A stretch of DNA of 64,000 nt from Akanthomyces muscarius (GCF_028009165.1 NC_079241.1:2914001-2978000); one strand, 5' to 3'. Shown: positions 34,679-47,140, numbered from the stretch's first letter. Program-made: numbers and translations. The notes: generated by a model from the sequence alone, not told the origin.

Positions 34679-35731
34679 ATGGCCTTCATAGCCGTAGGAC
34701 GGACTGCTCGAACTGGCTTGCCCCGGGTCTTCTTCTCCAACATGGCCGCCGGCCGTCGCAGCTTCTCCTCCTACCTCGTCACCCCCAAGGAGCTGGACGA
34801 GGCCATCAAGAAGAACCCGCCGTCTCCCATCAGCACAGACTCGCGCGTGATCCCTCTCTGCGCATCATGGTTCCTGCCCAACGATGAGCGTACGGGCATC
34901 CAGACGTTCCGCGAACAGCGCATACCCAAGGCGCGCTTCTTTGACATTGACAAGGTCATTGACAAGCGCAGCCCGTACCCGCACATGCTGCCCAGCGCCA
35001 AGGGCTTCGCCGGCGCCATGAGCGAGCTCGGCATTCGCAAGGAGGATGTCGTGGTCGTATACGATACCAAGGAGCTGGGCATCTTCTCGGCGCCCCGTGT
35101 GGGCTGGACCTTGAAGATCTTTGGCCACCAAAACGTGCACATTCTCAATAACTTTAAGCTGTGGGTGGAAGAGGGCTATCCCACCGAGTCAGGAGAGCTA
35201 TACAGCGTTGAATGCTGTCCGTACCCTATCCCTGAGCTGGACGAGTCCAGAGTCGCCAGTTTTGAGCATACCAAGGAGATTGCGCAGGACCACAACAAGG
35301 AAGGCGCGGAAGGCGTGCAGATCTTGGATGCGCGACCCAATGGACGATTCACGGGCAAGGCTCCCGAGCCGCGCGAAGGTCTGTCGTCGGGCCATATGCC
35401 TGGATCCATCAACCTGCCCTTTACCGAGCTGCTCGACCCGGCCACCAAGGCGTACCCTTCGCCCGAGAAGCTGAAGAGCATCCTTTCGAGCAAGGGTGTC
35501 GACCCCAGCAAGCCGATCATCTCCAGCTGTGGAACTGGCGTGACGGCTTGCGTTATTGAAACTGCGCTTGAGGTTGCCAACTATGGCACCCCAGAGTCGC
35601 GAAAGGTATATGATGGCAGCTGGACGTAAGTATCTGAACATGCCCCAGAGAGGAATACATGCTAACGGCGCTGCAGAGAATGGGCACAACGTGTACAATC
35701 CAGCGATAACCTCATCCGCAAGTCTGATTAG
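34679..35731 (+). CDS. tum1: Mercaptopyruvate/thiosulfate sulfurtransferase with two rhodanese domains
   Basis: Moves a sulfane sulfur from mercaptopyruvate or thiosulfate to acceptors; the yeast relative Tum1 feeds sulfur to Uba4/Urm1 for tRNA thiolation and is found in cytosol and mitochondria. Exons 34679-35625 and 35677-35731 (phase 2) give 333 residues. The first 30 residues are rich in Arg, Ser and Ala without acids and look like a mitochondrial presequence, with a second possible start at Met22 (MAAGRRSFSSYLVTP). Domain 1 (about 35-165) is the inactive rhodanese with ARFFDIDKVIDK. Domain 2 (about 200-330) has ILDARPNGRFTGKAPEPR, GHMPGSINLPF and the active-site loop CGTGVTAC with Cys284, as in mercaptopyruvate sulfurtransferases (CG-S/T-GVT). 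The last exon completes the final helix with DGSWTEWAQR. Confidence 0.93.
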
Positions 35732-36357
35732 GATTGGATTAGTTGGGCTGTATAACACGGGGAGCAGCCGGGATACCCTTCGAACACATCTATCGCACGC
35801 AAGGCTTTGTATGAATACTTCTTGATCTAGTACACTCTCCACCAATTGATACTACGAGTCGCGAGGGACTGCTTTATGTCCATGTTGAACTTCAAGCGCA
35901 ATGTGAAATTGCATCTAGTTATCTGGACCTTTGAAGTCTACAGACTGTATGGACAAGGGCCAATACACGTAGAAAAGTTACCTACATTGGAACAGTTGCG
36001 TGATGTCACGATAGCTAAAGCGCATCGCAACGAATGAAGAAGTGGATCTCGAACTCTTTCATTCTTGGTCTAGCGCGGTGAATGTGTGTATTCTTTCTGC
36101 CTAAGATGCAAGGCAAAAGTTAGGCACCAAGAAACCAAGAAGCCAGCCAGGTACCCACACACAACCATGTTAGGGCTCGCTAACCTTGACCGCACTTCTA
36201 GCCAGAAAAATTGGGAAACCACCACTCTGTGCGCCTGGAGACCCCGCCAAGCGAAGCGAAAAGTTCCCATCACGACTCTGCGCCCATTTCGTGCATCTGC
36301 GCAACAACACCAACAACCCAACACCCAAACCTCCCCCCCAACGACAAATTATACACA
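35732..36357. other. Intergenic region with uS5 promoter
   Basis: 0.63 kb. The left part contains the sulfurtransferase 3' region; the right part is CA-rich before the uS5 start and contains the telobox-like motif listed separately. Open frames here show no domain. Confidence 0.55.
36170..36177 (-). promoter_or_regulatory. Telobox/Tbf1-like motif AGCCCTAA upstream of uS5
   Basis: AGCCCTAA on the minus strand, 181-188 bp before the uS5 start codon, fits the ARCCCTAA motif bound by Tbf1 and found before ribosomal protein genes in many ascomycetes (established in Candida). A single short match; I did not find the same motif before eL31. Confidence 0.35.
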
Positions 36358-37351
36358 ATGGCTGATCGTGGTGGACGCGGTGGCGCTGCTCCCGCCGGAG
36401 CCGCTGAGCGCGGTCGTGGTGGTGGCTTCGGAGGCCGTGGCGGCGACCGTCGCGGTCGTGGCCGTGGCCGTGGTCGTCGCGGCGGCAAGGGCGAGGAGAA
36501 GGAGTGGCAGCCCGTCACCAAGCTCGGCCGTCTCGTCAAGGCTGGCAAGATCAACAGCATGGAGGAGATCTACCTGCACTCCCTGCCCATCAAGGAGTAC
36601 CAGATTGTCGACCACTTCCTCAAGGACTCCCTCAAGGATGAGGTCATGAAGGTGCGCAAACACGATCCTGGCATGCTATCGAGCTACGGAAAATACGAAA
36701 CGACTCGCTGCAAACGACGGTGAACTGTGCAATTGCAATTTAAATGCAGCGAGCGACGACTATTACCAGCTGGATACACTACATGTCAAAAAAACATCAA
36801 GAGAACAATTGCTAACGCACATCTCCAACCCACAGATCAAGCCCGTCCAGAAGCAGACCCGTGCCGGTCAGCGTACTCGTTTCAAGGCCGTCGTCATCAT
36901 CGGTGACTCCCAGGGCCACGTCGGTCTCGGCATCAAGACCTCCAAGGAAGTCGCCACGGCCATCCGCTCCGCCATCATCATCGCCAAGCTCTCCGTCATC
37001 CCCGTCCGTCGCGGCTACTGGGGCAACAACCTCGGTCAGCCTCACTCCCTGCCCTGCAAGGAGTCCGGCAAGTGCGGTTCCGTCACCGTTCGCCTCATCC
37101 CTGCCCCCCGCGGTACCGGCCTCGTCGCCTCCCCCGCCGTCAAGCGCTTCCTGCAGCTCGCCGGTGTCGAGGACGCCTACACGTCGTCGGCCGGCTCCAC
37201 CAAGACCCTCGAGAACACCCTCAAGGCCTGCTTCGTCGCCGTCTCCAACACCTACGGCTTCCTCACCCCCAACTTGTGGAAGGAGACCAAGCTGCTCCGC
37301 AGCCCCCTCGAGGAGTTTGCCGACTCTCTCAAGGAGGGCAAGCGCATTTAA
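36358..37351 (+). CDS. rps2: 40S ribosomal protein uS5 (S2)
   Basis: Small-subunit protein near the mRNA entry and decoding region. Exons 36358-36651 and 36836-37351, phase 0, 184-nt intron, give 269 residues. The N-terminus is a long RGG/RGRG-rich arm (RGGRGG, then [13 protein letters not shown]), the site of arginine methylation in homologues. The S5 double-stranded RNA-binding domain follows ([52 protein letters not shown]), and then the C-terminal S5 domain ([40 protein letters not shown]). The length and all conserved blocks agree with fungal Rps2. Codon use is strongly biased to C-ending codons, as expected for a highly expressed gene. Confidence 0.98.
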
Positions 37352-37634
37352 ATGCGTCTTGTCGAGAATCAATGTGGACTCCATCACGGGGTGACGTCGT
37401 GATGTGAGGGGATATTTTTCATGAAGGAAGGAATGCGGGAGTCTAAACGATACATGTCTTGTGTGTTCAATTGCATGATGCTTCGCCGATTTTTATAGGG
37501 CAAAAAATAACGTCAGGTTCATGGCTACCTTCTGAAATACAAAAAAGTTATTACAATCTTTGTTAATTTGCATGTGATGTGCGTAAGAAAAGGTCTTCAT
37601 TAACTCTGCAGTTTATGTATCGACATTAAGACGG

Positions 37635-40548
37635 TCAGTCAAGCAGCATGGCATCGGCGTCCTCCCCGCGTCGCGCCCGAATAGCGGCCTGCGTTTCCGC
37701 GCTCTGCACCTCGAGCGGCCAGGTATTCACATCAAAGTACCTCGGCGCCGACTCCCTCCTCAACGGATGCGCAAACGACCACACCGCCTCCCGGCGCAGC
37801 ACCGTCCTCCCATCCTCGCCCCCCTCAACGCGGCTGCCGTCCCGCGGCACCGGCAGCGGCCAGAGCATGGTCTTGTTCTCCGCCGCCTCGCGCAGGATGC
37901 GCCTCCTCACCAGGTCCCTGCAGTACGTCTCAACCTCCAAATCGCTGCCCCCCTGCCCGGCCAGGGCCTCGGGCTCCGCGGCGAGGACCACGTCCCGGTA
38001 GCTCGCCACGACGCGGCCGTCTCTGCACTGCGGAATGGCGGAGCGGCTCGTGTCGGCGGCCCAGCGCGCCATGAGCGTGCGCAGGCTCGACGCGTTGGCG
38101 GCCTGGCTCGCGGGGTCGCCGGCGAGCCACAGGTGGTAGCGGCTCTCCGCCGCGACCTCCTGCAGTGTGCGGCCGAGGCGGTAGGCGATGCGCCGGAAGA
38201 AGATGGCAGTCCGCGCCGCGTCGCCCCGGATCATGTCCTGCTCGACGAGACACTCCTCGACGGTGCGCACGTGGTCCATGTTGGGCATGAAGTGCGGTAC
38301 GGGCGCCGTGGTGGGCGACATATCGTAGTCGTCTTCGTCCTCGTCGCGGCTCTGCTGGATGCGGAACCTTCTTCGGAGGCCGTCGCTGGCGGGCCAGCGG
38401 ACGGCTTCCTCGGGATGAACGTCGCCGGGGAAGCACCGGACGTGCTGCACACCATCGACCTGCTCGGCGCTTGGGGGTGTGTTAGTAAAGGTGAATCAAC
38501 AAGGAGAGGTGTTTGGATGTAGCTTACCGTAACACTTTGAGCTGAGTTAGTTGCGGAATGCGGCTCTTGAGCTCTTCCATGGTGAAGCGATGGCACTTGA
38601 CCGGCCCGTCACAGTCCTGGTTGACGAGCGCCAGGAACCCACGCATGTCGAAGCGATGCCCGTCTCCGAAGCTGCCTGGTGCAATGGAGCACTGCATCTT
38701 TTCCAGTCTCTTGCGTAGCATGGCTAGCTTCCAGTCATCTCTGCACAAGGCCTCCATCTCGCACGCCGCGGACATGTAGTTGAGCGAGGGTTGGCCGAGG
38801 AAGCTGAGCCAGTCAAGCTCCTCCTTCTGGAGGCGCACGAACCGGTTATTGACAGTCGGGGAGGAGGCCCCATCGCGGTCCTGCGCAGCAGCTGCATCGG
38901 GCTTTTTGAAGGCCATGCCCAGCTTCACGGATGTGTTTACCTCTTCGAGCAGCAGACGCGGTGACCGCCGGGCTGCTCGTTGCAGGCTGGTGCGTAGGTG
39001 ACGCAGCGTCGTCCAGTCACTCGACATCTTGCGGGCGACTGGATCCAGCAGTAAGCTGGCACTGACAGGGCCGGTGCAGTTTTGAGGGACATTCATGACC
39101 GGGAAGCCCGCATGCTTGGTCTCGAGGTCCTTCATGCGTTCCGTTGCCATTTCTCTGGCCTCATCCGCGGCCTCTTCCACATTTGCCCGGAGACAATTAT
39201 GCCAGCGCGTGTAGGCAAACGGATCTCTGGAATCCTTGAGCGGAACCTCTGTCAACATCATGCTATTAAACGTGATGGGGTCCTTGTCATAGAAATCGCC
39301 ATCCTCCTCCTCCTCCTCCTCCTCCGCCTTCCTCTTCGTCCCTAGCACCACAGACTGCGCAGCAGCATCTTGCAGCTGGCTAGGCGGTGCGAGCGGGTTA
39401 CGGATTGTATGCCGGGGCTTCATCACGTCGTCCCACAGCGAGTGGTCCAGGCCCGGATGGTCGCGGTGGAAGTCGTCGAACAGCGTGTGCGCGCGAAACA
39501 TGTCCACCACCTCGTCCAGCTGCGGCTCCCAGCTCTCGCCCGCGCAGATCTGGAGGAGGTACGCGAGGTACTCTTGGATGTCGGCCGAGCATCTGGCCCA
39601 GTGCGGGCTCTGCTCTACGTCGGGTTTCGACAGATGGCTCTTGAGCTTGGCGAGAAGCGATGACGGCGGCTCCAGGAGATGGCCCTTGTATTCCATCAAG
39701 CGACCCTCATCCACGCCATTCTCGGCAGCCAAAGATGCCTGGATGGCAGACATGCAGTATTTCTCAGAGATGTCCGAGTTGTGGTCATGGGGCACAATGT
39801 CCGAGGCCGGCGATTGGTCAGGAGCAGGGGACGGCGACCGGGGAGGGAGCGTAAAGGTGAGGTGTGTGTTGCTGTGCGCTCCATTGATCTTCGTCTCCAG
39901 GGCTTCCAGCTCGGCACGCGTCAGGAATTGCCCTCGTGCGCTCGGCGGCATGAGCGGATCGTCGTCTGCCGTCTGAAACTCCTCAAAAGCCAGCATGGCG
40001 CACCGTTCCCGCTCCGTCGGCGGCAAACAAAGGCCACCGCCGCCGTCGCCGCTATCATCTGTGCGGATCCTCTTGGCCTTCCAGTAAGTCCCATCCTCGG
40101 CGGCTTGTTGTCGCTGCCTCGGGCGCTTCTTGGAGAGAAGCTTTTGCCCATCGACAGACGATGTTCCGTCGGCCGCCGCGAGGGCTTGACGGACAGCCGG
40201 GTCCGGGATCAGGCGCGGGTACCGGCCGCCAAAGATAAAGGCCACTAGCTCCCTGCATTGTTTGTGTCTGTGCAGGAAGGCGTCGAGGGTATTGTGTTGC
40301 AGGTGCCGATCGAGGAGCGAGAAGAGCTCCTTGTCGCTGTGGAAGCAGTTTCGGTCGCGTCGTACCTCTGCCGGGAGGTCCTCCAAATTGGTGTCGAAAC
40401 AAACGCCGATCTTGACTATACATGATCAATGCCGGAACTTGATGGGTGTTTCACTGTATAATCACTTACCAAGGTGGTCGGCGGCTTTCTCCAGAAGCTC
40501 TTTTACGGTCTCCGGGCGCTTGGAGAGGAAGCGGGAGACTTTCGTCAT
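37635..40548 (-). CDS. Large protein of unknown function, probably nuclear
   Basis: I do not recognise this 933-residue protein. Exons 40548-40470, 40415-38528 and 38469-37635 join in frame (phases 1 and 2); the start MTKVSRFLSKRPETVKELLEKAADHL is the first ATG. Visible features: a helical N-terminus (about 1-110, with CFDTNLEDLPAEVRRDRNCF), a basic region (about 135-165, KKRPRQRQQ and KAKRIRTDD) that may be a nuclear signal, a Pro/Ser-rich acidic linker near 230, a helical middle part with many Trp and His residues (HWARCSADIQEYLAYLLQIC), an acidic run of seven or more Glu after GTKRKA, and a mixed alpha-helical C-terminal half. No zinc finger, HET, ankyrin, kinase or membrane segment is seen. 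Long size, single copy in the window and clean splicing support a real gene. Confidence 0.8.
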
Positions 40549-41585
40549 GGTCGCGAGGCTTTGCAATCAACCGCTACGCAAGGCGAAGGCAAGAATGATT
40601 TTTGTTAAAGATTATCATCTAATTCGCGAGGGGCCATGATCTATTAAAATATTACAATATACTCTGGAAAGGACAGCAACAATGAACAAAGAACAAAAAA
40701 GATTGACTCTCCGCACTTGCCAGGTGCACGTCACAAGGCAAACAACTTTTTGTTCACATATAAATATAAATTACAAAATACAAAGCACACAAAGCAATTA
40801 TTTTCAAACCCCTGCAAGCACCCTTGGCCACTGCCAAATTCGGACGCCAGCCTCAGCAGGACATTACGGGCTTTGTGAAACGGAGGTTCACCATCATAAA
40901 CTCGGCGTCTATCTGAATGCACGTGTATGCCGTGCCGAGCACCACCATGTGATGTCGCCATACATGAAGAGTGCAGCAACTACAATAATCTTGATGATGT
41001 TGTTGCGCCGCGACTCCGAACGCCAGCCACTGCGGATGGAGAGGATGAGAAGGAGACGGGCACCATGTATGCAAGTGTATTGGCCCACCATCGTGCTGCG
41101 AGCCATCATGTAGTCGCTGAGTGGCGCGCTCGTATGGACTAGCTGACCCTTGCCACCATCGCGTGTGGCAGCGGCGCGGCGCCGGGGCTGGTTCGGGGTA
41201 GAAGACCGAGCAAATTCACCTTTTCACAAGCAGCAGTATCGCAAGTTGATCGTCGAGATGATATTAAAACAGTCATCAGTTCGTATATGAGTTTTTATAG
41301 AATTTTTCGCGGTTTTTTCTCACCCGAAAAGAGTGACATTGGCCGCGATCACCAAGACACACCTTTCGGAGCCGGGGCACCGGAGCCACTAAGACCACCG
41401 GCTTTCCCCAGATTTCAAACTCCGGGAGCGGCCAAACCTCCGCGAAGCTCCTCCCGCTGAAAATATACATATTCAGCCGCCTGGCATCTCCCCTCCCTCG
41501 ATCCACCACCCATCCCTCTTGGACAAGGAGAGCGCCTCGAATCGTTTTCTTTTTCCTACATACCAGCCCAAGCTCTCTTCTCATC
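40549..41585. other. Divergent intergenic region
   Basis: 1.04 kb between the unknown 933-residue gene and the hydroxylase-family gene. A 66-codon minus-strand frame (40909-41109) has one hydrophobic stretch but no other support. No other signal. Confidence 0.45.
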
Positions 41586-42695
41586 ATGTCGAGCACGGCG
41601 ATTCACACGGGCACGAGCACCGCCTCGGCGCGGACCACCTCCACGCCCGCCTCCAAGGCATCATCCACAGCCATCCTCACACCGGCCTCGCGGCGCTTCG
41701 TGCCCAAGGACCTCGCGGGCAAGCCCATCCCGCACGGCCAGCGCTGGGCGTACTCGACGGCGGCCATTGCGCGCGGCAGCTGGGGCTCGCGGGCCATCAA
41801 CCTCGTCGTCATGGTGCTGTTCACGCTGTGGCAGCAGTCGCGCGCCGCGCACCGCCTCTACGCGCACCTCGACGCCGTCTACGGCGCCGCGGCCGTCAAC
41901 GTCTGGGGCACGTTCCTCGTCACGTCCGTCTTCTTCTGGGCCTGGGGCGGCGTCTTTGCCGTCGCCGACCTAACGTCCCGCCCGCGGTGGCTCTTCCAGT
42001 ACAAGACGCAGCCGTTTGTGCGCGTGCCCGGGAAGGAGTACGCGTGGATCTGCCTCGTCTCGCTGCGGAACCAGGTGCTCGTCGCGCTGCCGCTCATCGT
42101 CGGCATGTCGCGCCTCACGCCGCCGCGGCCGGTGCACCCGTCGGCGCTGCCCGGCCCGCTGCAGACGCTGGCTACCGTCGTCTTCGACACGCTGTGCACC
42201 GAGGTCGGCTTCTACTACATCCACCGCCTCTTCCACAGCAGGGCGCTGTACACGCGCTTCCACAAGCAGCACCACGAGTTCACGGCGCCCGTCGGCCTCG
42301 CGTCGACGTACTGCACCGTCACCGAGCACGTCTTCTCCAACCTCATCCCCAACGCGCTCGGCACCATCCTCGTCCCGCACCACTGGTCCCAGCAGTGCTT
42401 CACGTTTCTGTTCCTCGAGTTCGGCACCATCTGCGCGCACTCGGGCTACAACATCCCCGGCCTGCCGTCGAACCTGCAGCACGACTTTCACCACTTTGCG
42501 TTTGACGAGAACTTTGGCCCGACGGGGCTGCTGGACGCGTTCCACCACACCAACAAAAAGTATGCAGAGACCATGGGCGAGGCCCTGGCCCGCACGGACG
42601 GCGACGAGGAGCGCGCGAGGAAAATGGTGCTGCAGCGCCTCGCGCAGATTGAGGTCGAGGCGGACGAGGCGAAAGCAAAGGCCAAGAAGAATTAG
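41586..42695 (+). CDS. Sterol desaturase / fatty acid hydroxylase superfamily membrane enzyme (FAXDC2-like)
   Basis: Di-iron membrane oxidase of the superfamily that includes C4-methylsterol oxidase, C5 desaturase and fatty acid hydroxylases; the substrate is not decided by sequence. Single exon, 369 residues. After a Ser/Thr-rich N-terminus (about 1-60) come membrane segments near 71-82 ([12 protein letters not shown]), 106-127 ([21 protein letters not shown]) and 164-174, then the histidine cluster: HRLFH (213-217), HKQHH (226-230) and HDFHH (299-303), with the family sequence [13 protein letters not shown], and [10 protein letters not shown] between. The C-terminus is a charged helix ([20 protein letters not shown]), not an obvious KKXX retrieval signal. 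The order resembles FAXDC2-type proteins more than Erg25, so a role in sphingolipid or sterol oxidation is possible but not shown. It is likely in the ER. Confidence 0.88.
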   Translation: MSSTAIHTGTSTASARTTSTPASKASSTAILTPASRRFVPKDLAGKPIPHGQRWAYSTAAIARGSWGSRAINLVVMVLFTLWQQSRAAHRLYAHLDAVYGAAAVNVWGTFLVTSVFFWAWGGVFAVADLTSRPRWLFQYKTQPFVRVPGKEYAWICLVSLRNQVLVALPLIVGMSRLTPPRPVHPSALPGPLQTLATVVFDTLCTEVGFYYIHRLFHSRALYTRFHKQHHEFTAPVGLASTYCTVTEHVFSNLIPNALGTILVPHHWSQQCFTFLFLEFGTICAHSGYNIPGLPSNLQHDFHHFAFDENFGPTGLLDAFHHTNKKYAETMGEALARTDGDEERARKMVLQRLAQIEVEADEAKAKAKKN

Positions 42696-45600
42696 CCTGA
42701 CCTTTCGAGGTCAGGGGATGTTGGACGGCGTGGATGGCTAGGGTGTTTTGTTTTATTGGGCGCTTGAAACATTTACTGGAGTTTGTGGAAATTGATGATC
42801 TCGTGAATGCTATGCTATAAGGTCAGGATGTGTGATATGACTTTTCACCACTCATTCATATAAGAACACATCAGCAATGGAATATTTCGGAACGCTCAAG
42901 TGTCTATATCAAGCCATCTATAGTATGCTAGTATGTGCGCTATGATAGTAATTTGTCTTTCAATGGATATATTGTACACACCGCAACTTGCCGTGACATT
43001 GATCCAACTCACCACGATATAGATCTACGCTGCCAAAAACAATACAATGATGTGAATATAGCCTGCAAATGAATCATGCCAAAGTATCAAGCTCTACTGC
43101 AGCCAATCAGCACAGTCCTCCACGCCTTGTGAGGAGATTGTACTTTGTCTTGTCCCCAAACCTGGACCACAGCACAATGCCACAACCACGCTACACAGTC
43201 TTGCTTGTGATTGCCTGTAGAAATACAGAAGATAAGGCGCACGCGCCAAAGAAGCGAGGCAAGCCTGGAAGGGTTGGTCTATGGTTGAGAAAGTTGCACA
43301 CGCCCCCGTCTGTTTCCAGTCTCACACTTGGACTCGGGAATATTCCAGGACAAGGGAAGGGCAATTCATCTTCTTCAGCCTCGGAAAGCACGCACGGTTT
43401 CAGCTCCCCTCTCCGCCGCCAAGGCCACAAGGCCAGGAGAGGCCAGAAAAGTTTCCGAGGAAACAAATAGCTGGATGATGCATGTCAATAGCTGGCGGCG
43501 CCGCGCCACGCGACATACTAAGTTCAGTGGGCGCAGACACGGGCGGGAAGCCCGAAGAAAAAGGGCCACCTCAAGACATGTATTATAAACTCTATCGGCC
43601 GTTTTATTCAGGTACGTCAGGTACAGCCGAGAGACGAATCCCATTCGAGGCGCCATGTGGGAATTTGGGACAGGCATGCTTGCTTCCCCCTTGACCATTC
43701 CAGAAATCGAAAGCGCTGCGCCGCCTCGTCACCCGTGTCGCGGTCGCGCCGCCTGGTCTTTTTTTCTTTCTTTTTTTCTTTTTTCTTTTTTTTTTTTGCC
43801 TCTCTCCACAACACCGCCCGAACAGCCGGGCCGACCAGGTGAATGGCGAGACCTCGACTTGCCACTTGAGCTGGCGACGATGTTTTAAAGTTCAGTTAGG
43901 CCAATTGCCCACACCTGGCTTGCCTTTGTCTCATCTTTCATGTCATGAGCCTGCGCGGATAAAAAAGGTGACGGAGCTTAAATGTGATTTATACAGGAGG
44001 TGTCTCGCCGAGGCTGGAATGCAGCGACTTGGCAGCACTGCGGTTCATGACGGACAAAAGGGTTGGGCGAATAGCTACACTGTGCATCAATCAACTATAT
44101 CCCAAAAGTGTCATGTACCAGGGCATTGAGCAAACGCAAGTTTTTCTAAATGATTCATGTATAATAAATTAGAGAGAATGTGCGCACTTCATGCACTGGT
44201 CTTATAGGTTACCCTACACACCTGCATCAACTTTTGCCTATAGCAAGCAGAGCATAGATATCAACGCCGTTGCAGATTTTCATTAAACGAAAACGAAAAA
44301 CCCCAGACAAAAAACGACAAAACCACAAAGAAAAAGGAGAGTGGCGATTTTCCAGCCATGGACCCCCCGATCTTCAGCAGTGTCTCGTTGGCAAGCTGTC
44401 CGCCGCCTCTCCATTGTTCCTCCTTCTCCCTTGCCTTTGTGCCGGCCCGACCACCGCCCCTTTCCATTCCAAACCACCACCGCCACCACCGGTACCGCCC
44501 GAGTACAAACCCAGCTCATTGTGACATGGTGGCTGTCAAAGGAAGGAAAGGACGTCTCTGCTTTACATATTTCTTTGACCCTGTAGTGGCCGAAGAATGC
44601 AATCCGGTCTTCTGTCTGATCGACAGGTACAAGGTCTTGTTCCCAATCGCCCATTGTCTGTTTGCTTCTTTGGCCCCCGTCTCTACTAGTAGACAATGCT
44701 AGACTCTTGGTCCCATGAGGGCAGGCTGGCTTGTTCACCAACATTCAACCGGCGATGAAAGGACTGGCCGTGTGCGTGCCATGTGGTTTGAGCCCAACGT
44801 CTGTCCCGCACCAGACGAGACCGTGAGCACCAGCCAACAAGGCAACATGGCTTCCAATAACATGCTGCCTTGAGCCTAAAATAATCACCGCCATTCGTAA
44901 TACCAGCACTGCCAGAGCTCACTCGGGCGTGGCCGGCTCGTAATACTCTCCCGCAATCAGGCCAGTGCTGCCGAAATTACATCCTCCACACTCGCGCCAT
45001 CGCTCCTTGTCTCGTCGCCAATCACATCACACGCTGCACAGTATCCGTACACCCTCCTCACTCTGCACTACTAATTATTATCGACATTCACTTGCATACA
45101 TCAATAGATTGCCCTTGATAGGATTGTATTTTACTTCTTTGCGCTTATTTTTACAACTACCCATACATTGAACCTGGGGCTCCGCCCTCTCATCAATAGC
45201 AATAGCCAGGCACCCCTTGTCCCCAAGGGTGATGCACCGCGCTGCATTGACCGCTTGTAACTTATTAGCCGTCCCCAGTTGAACATGTGCCGTAAGCGTC
45301 TCCAAGCCTCCTCAAAATATTGCAGGCATTGGCTGGACCCTGGGCAATCCTTCGCCGGCTGCGACCTAACACTCGGGTATCCTTTTTCGTCCCCTTGGCC
45401 GGCTGTTTCATTCTTGTGTTCCATAGCGAGGCTGGCCGAGCCTCCTTGTAGTCTAGTCCTCCCAAAACAACTTCCACGACGGGCCATTATGCTCCAAGCC
45501 CGTGGAGGCTCATGTTCCCAAGGAAATGGTGCAGAAATGCAAAATGATGTAACATGCGAAATCAACTCTGCGGGCCAACCGGCCGAATGTCGCAGAGATT

Positions 45601-45901
45601 TTTTTGTCGGACGCTTTTTTTTTCTTTTGTGGTCGAAAGTTCGACTGGGAAAAGCAAAGGGCGAAAGTAATAATGAAAAGAAAAAAAAACAAAGTCGCTA
45701 AATGCCATGACGTAGATGAGATAGATGGAGAATCATTTTGAATGCAGATATGCAATTCGAAACGAGAAAAGAAGAGTAATATGCTGTGCCAGGTCCCGAT
45801 ATTATGTGCGGTCCGGAACTCTGGTGCTTCGGATGCTTTGCCAGCTCAATGCTTGAATGCTTTCATGTGGTATGCAATGCTTCGATGCTGTATGCGATGC
45901 T
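42696..45901. other. 3.2 kb convergent intergenic region
   Basis: The flanking genes converge, so only 3' ends are expected, yet the spacer is unusually long. I see no gene: open frames lack domains. Polypyrimidine runs occur at about 43757-43800 (plus strand T/C) and the sequence near 44460-44500 is CCA-rich. No tRNA or 5S rRNA pattern was found. Confidence 0.45.
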
Positions 45902-45921
45902 TCAATATTGCATGTAATGCT
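45832..45921. repeat. Degenerate RATGCT repeats around the cyclin stop codon
   Basis: RATGCT recurs seven times in 90 bases, including two adjacent 20-base units with 13 matching positions (starting at 45870 and 45890). The repeat starts in the 3' untranslated region of the cyclin gene and crosses its stop codon (45902-45904), so it also shapes the last codons (QHYMQY). Confidence 0.55.
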
Positions 45922-47140
45922 GGCTGCTGTGCCCTTGTTGCGCCTGTGCTGCATATGTCCCTTGGTTTTGATGCGGTGTGGGAGTGACGGGGCATCGGGG
46001 CGGCAACGAAGTGTATACTTCTCTTTGCGCCTGACCGTGACCGTATTGAACACCATCGGGGGTGATGGGGGGCGTCAGGTAACCCTCGAAGCCAGTGGCG
46101 GCACCGTGGCCCTTTTGAGGAGTGCTGTAGATGTTGGAAGGCTTGGCAGCGAGCTGCACCTGAGGGGAAGGTGGGTTCGCGCGACGAGCCATGGCAGCCT
46201 GCTCAGCCATAAAGTCCGAAAGCTTCTGCGAGACACGAGACAGGTCGGGCGTGGCATATTTGCGGGCCAGCGTGGGAGAGGGTTCACTGAGGTGCTGCGA
46301 GAGCGTCAGGAGAGTGACGTTCTCAGTGTGAGCCCACTCGCCATCGTTGACTTCGGGTCGGCCGAGGATTGCGCGGGCGAGGGCAAGCGAGGCACGGGCC
46401 ATCATCGAGGGCTTGGTCGAGACGAAGTCGCGGTGGTAGAGGGCAATCTCGCAGAGATAGGCAGCCATGTGCTCAACCTCGGCGTCGTCACACTCCTCGG
46501 CGGCCATGAGCTGGGTGAAGAAATCGACGGTAGGATGGCCGATGGCCCATTCGAGGGTGTTGAGGACATGCGTCTCCATCTGGATGAACATGCCCAAGTC
46601 GTAGAGACCGCAGCACATGTTGTTAAGTTCGCCCATCTGAGGTACACGATCCTTCTTGTCGCCATACTTGGCAGCAATGACCAACGCGGCGCAACCGACA
46701 AGCTGGTAGTGGTGCTTGAATACAACCCGTCTAGAGCAGTAGCGGTCCAGCAGGTTGATGGTGAGGAAGAGAGTCTCGGGCAGGAGGGCAAAGGCGGCGT
46801 GGGCCTCGACAATGAAATCAATGAGATAGGGTCGCATAAACCACTGAATCTCACGCTGCATGTCGATGAGGTTGGCATCGGGAACGGTCTCTTCCTGTCA
46901 TCGAGTTAGCAAAAGAGGACAAGGGTGCTGGGCCGCGGCAGAGTTCCGTACCTCCATGGTGGCCATGTGTTGAAGAATATCCTCGAGGTACTCTTCGCCA
47001 GCGAGTCTGGAGAGTTCGCCGGCAATCATATCCTGCCGTTGGCGAGCAACCATCTTGGCGGCGTGGCGGGGATTCATTCGCTCAAAGCTGGGCTCGTCCG
47101 ACTCGATGAAGAAGGAGTCATCGTGGTGGTTGTAGGCCAT
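45902..47140 (-). CDS. G1/S-specific cyclin (Cln type)
   Basis: Cyclin that activates the Cdc28/Cdk1-type kinase for entry into the cell cycle. Exons 47140-46952 and 46894-45902, phase 0, give 393 residues. The cyclin box covers about 65-200: the family sequence IDMQREIQWFMRPYLIDFIVEAHAAF, followed by LLPETLFLTINLLDRYCSRRVV, QLVGCAALVIAAKYGDKK, QMGELNNMCCGLYDLGMFIQMETHVLNTLEWAIGHPT in the second half. The C-terminal fold (about 205-300) continues with CEIALYHRDFVSTKPSMMARASLALARAIL. The last 100 residues are Pro/Gln/Thr-rich with STP and TPP sites that could be phosphorylated and promote turnover. The N-terminal part (MAYNHHDDSFFIESDEPSFERMNPRHAAKMV) resembles the Sordariomycete CLN1-like G1 cyclins. 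A B-type destruction box is not seen. Confidence 0.92.

Noticed and set aside
40909..41109. 66-codon minus-strand frame with one hydrophobic segment
   Set aside because: Too short and unsupported by codon bias or family motifs; could be revisited with RNA data.
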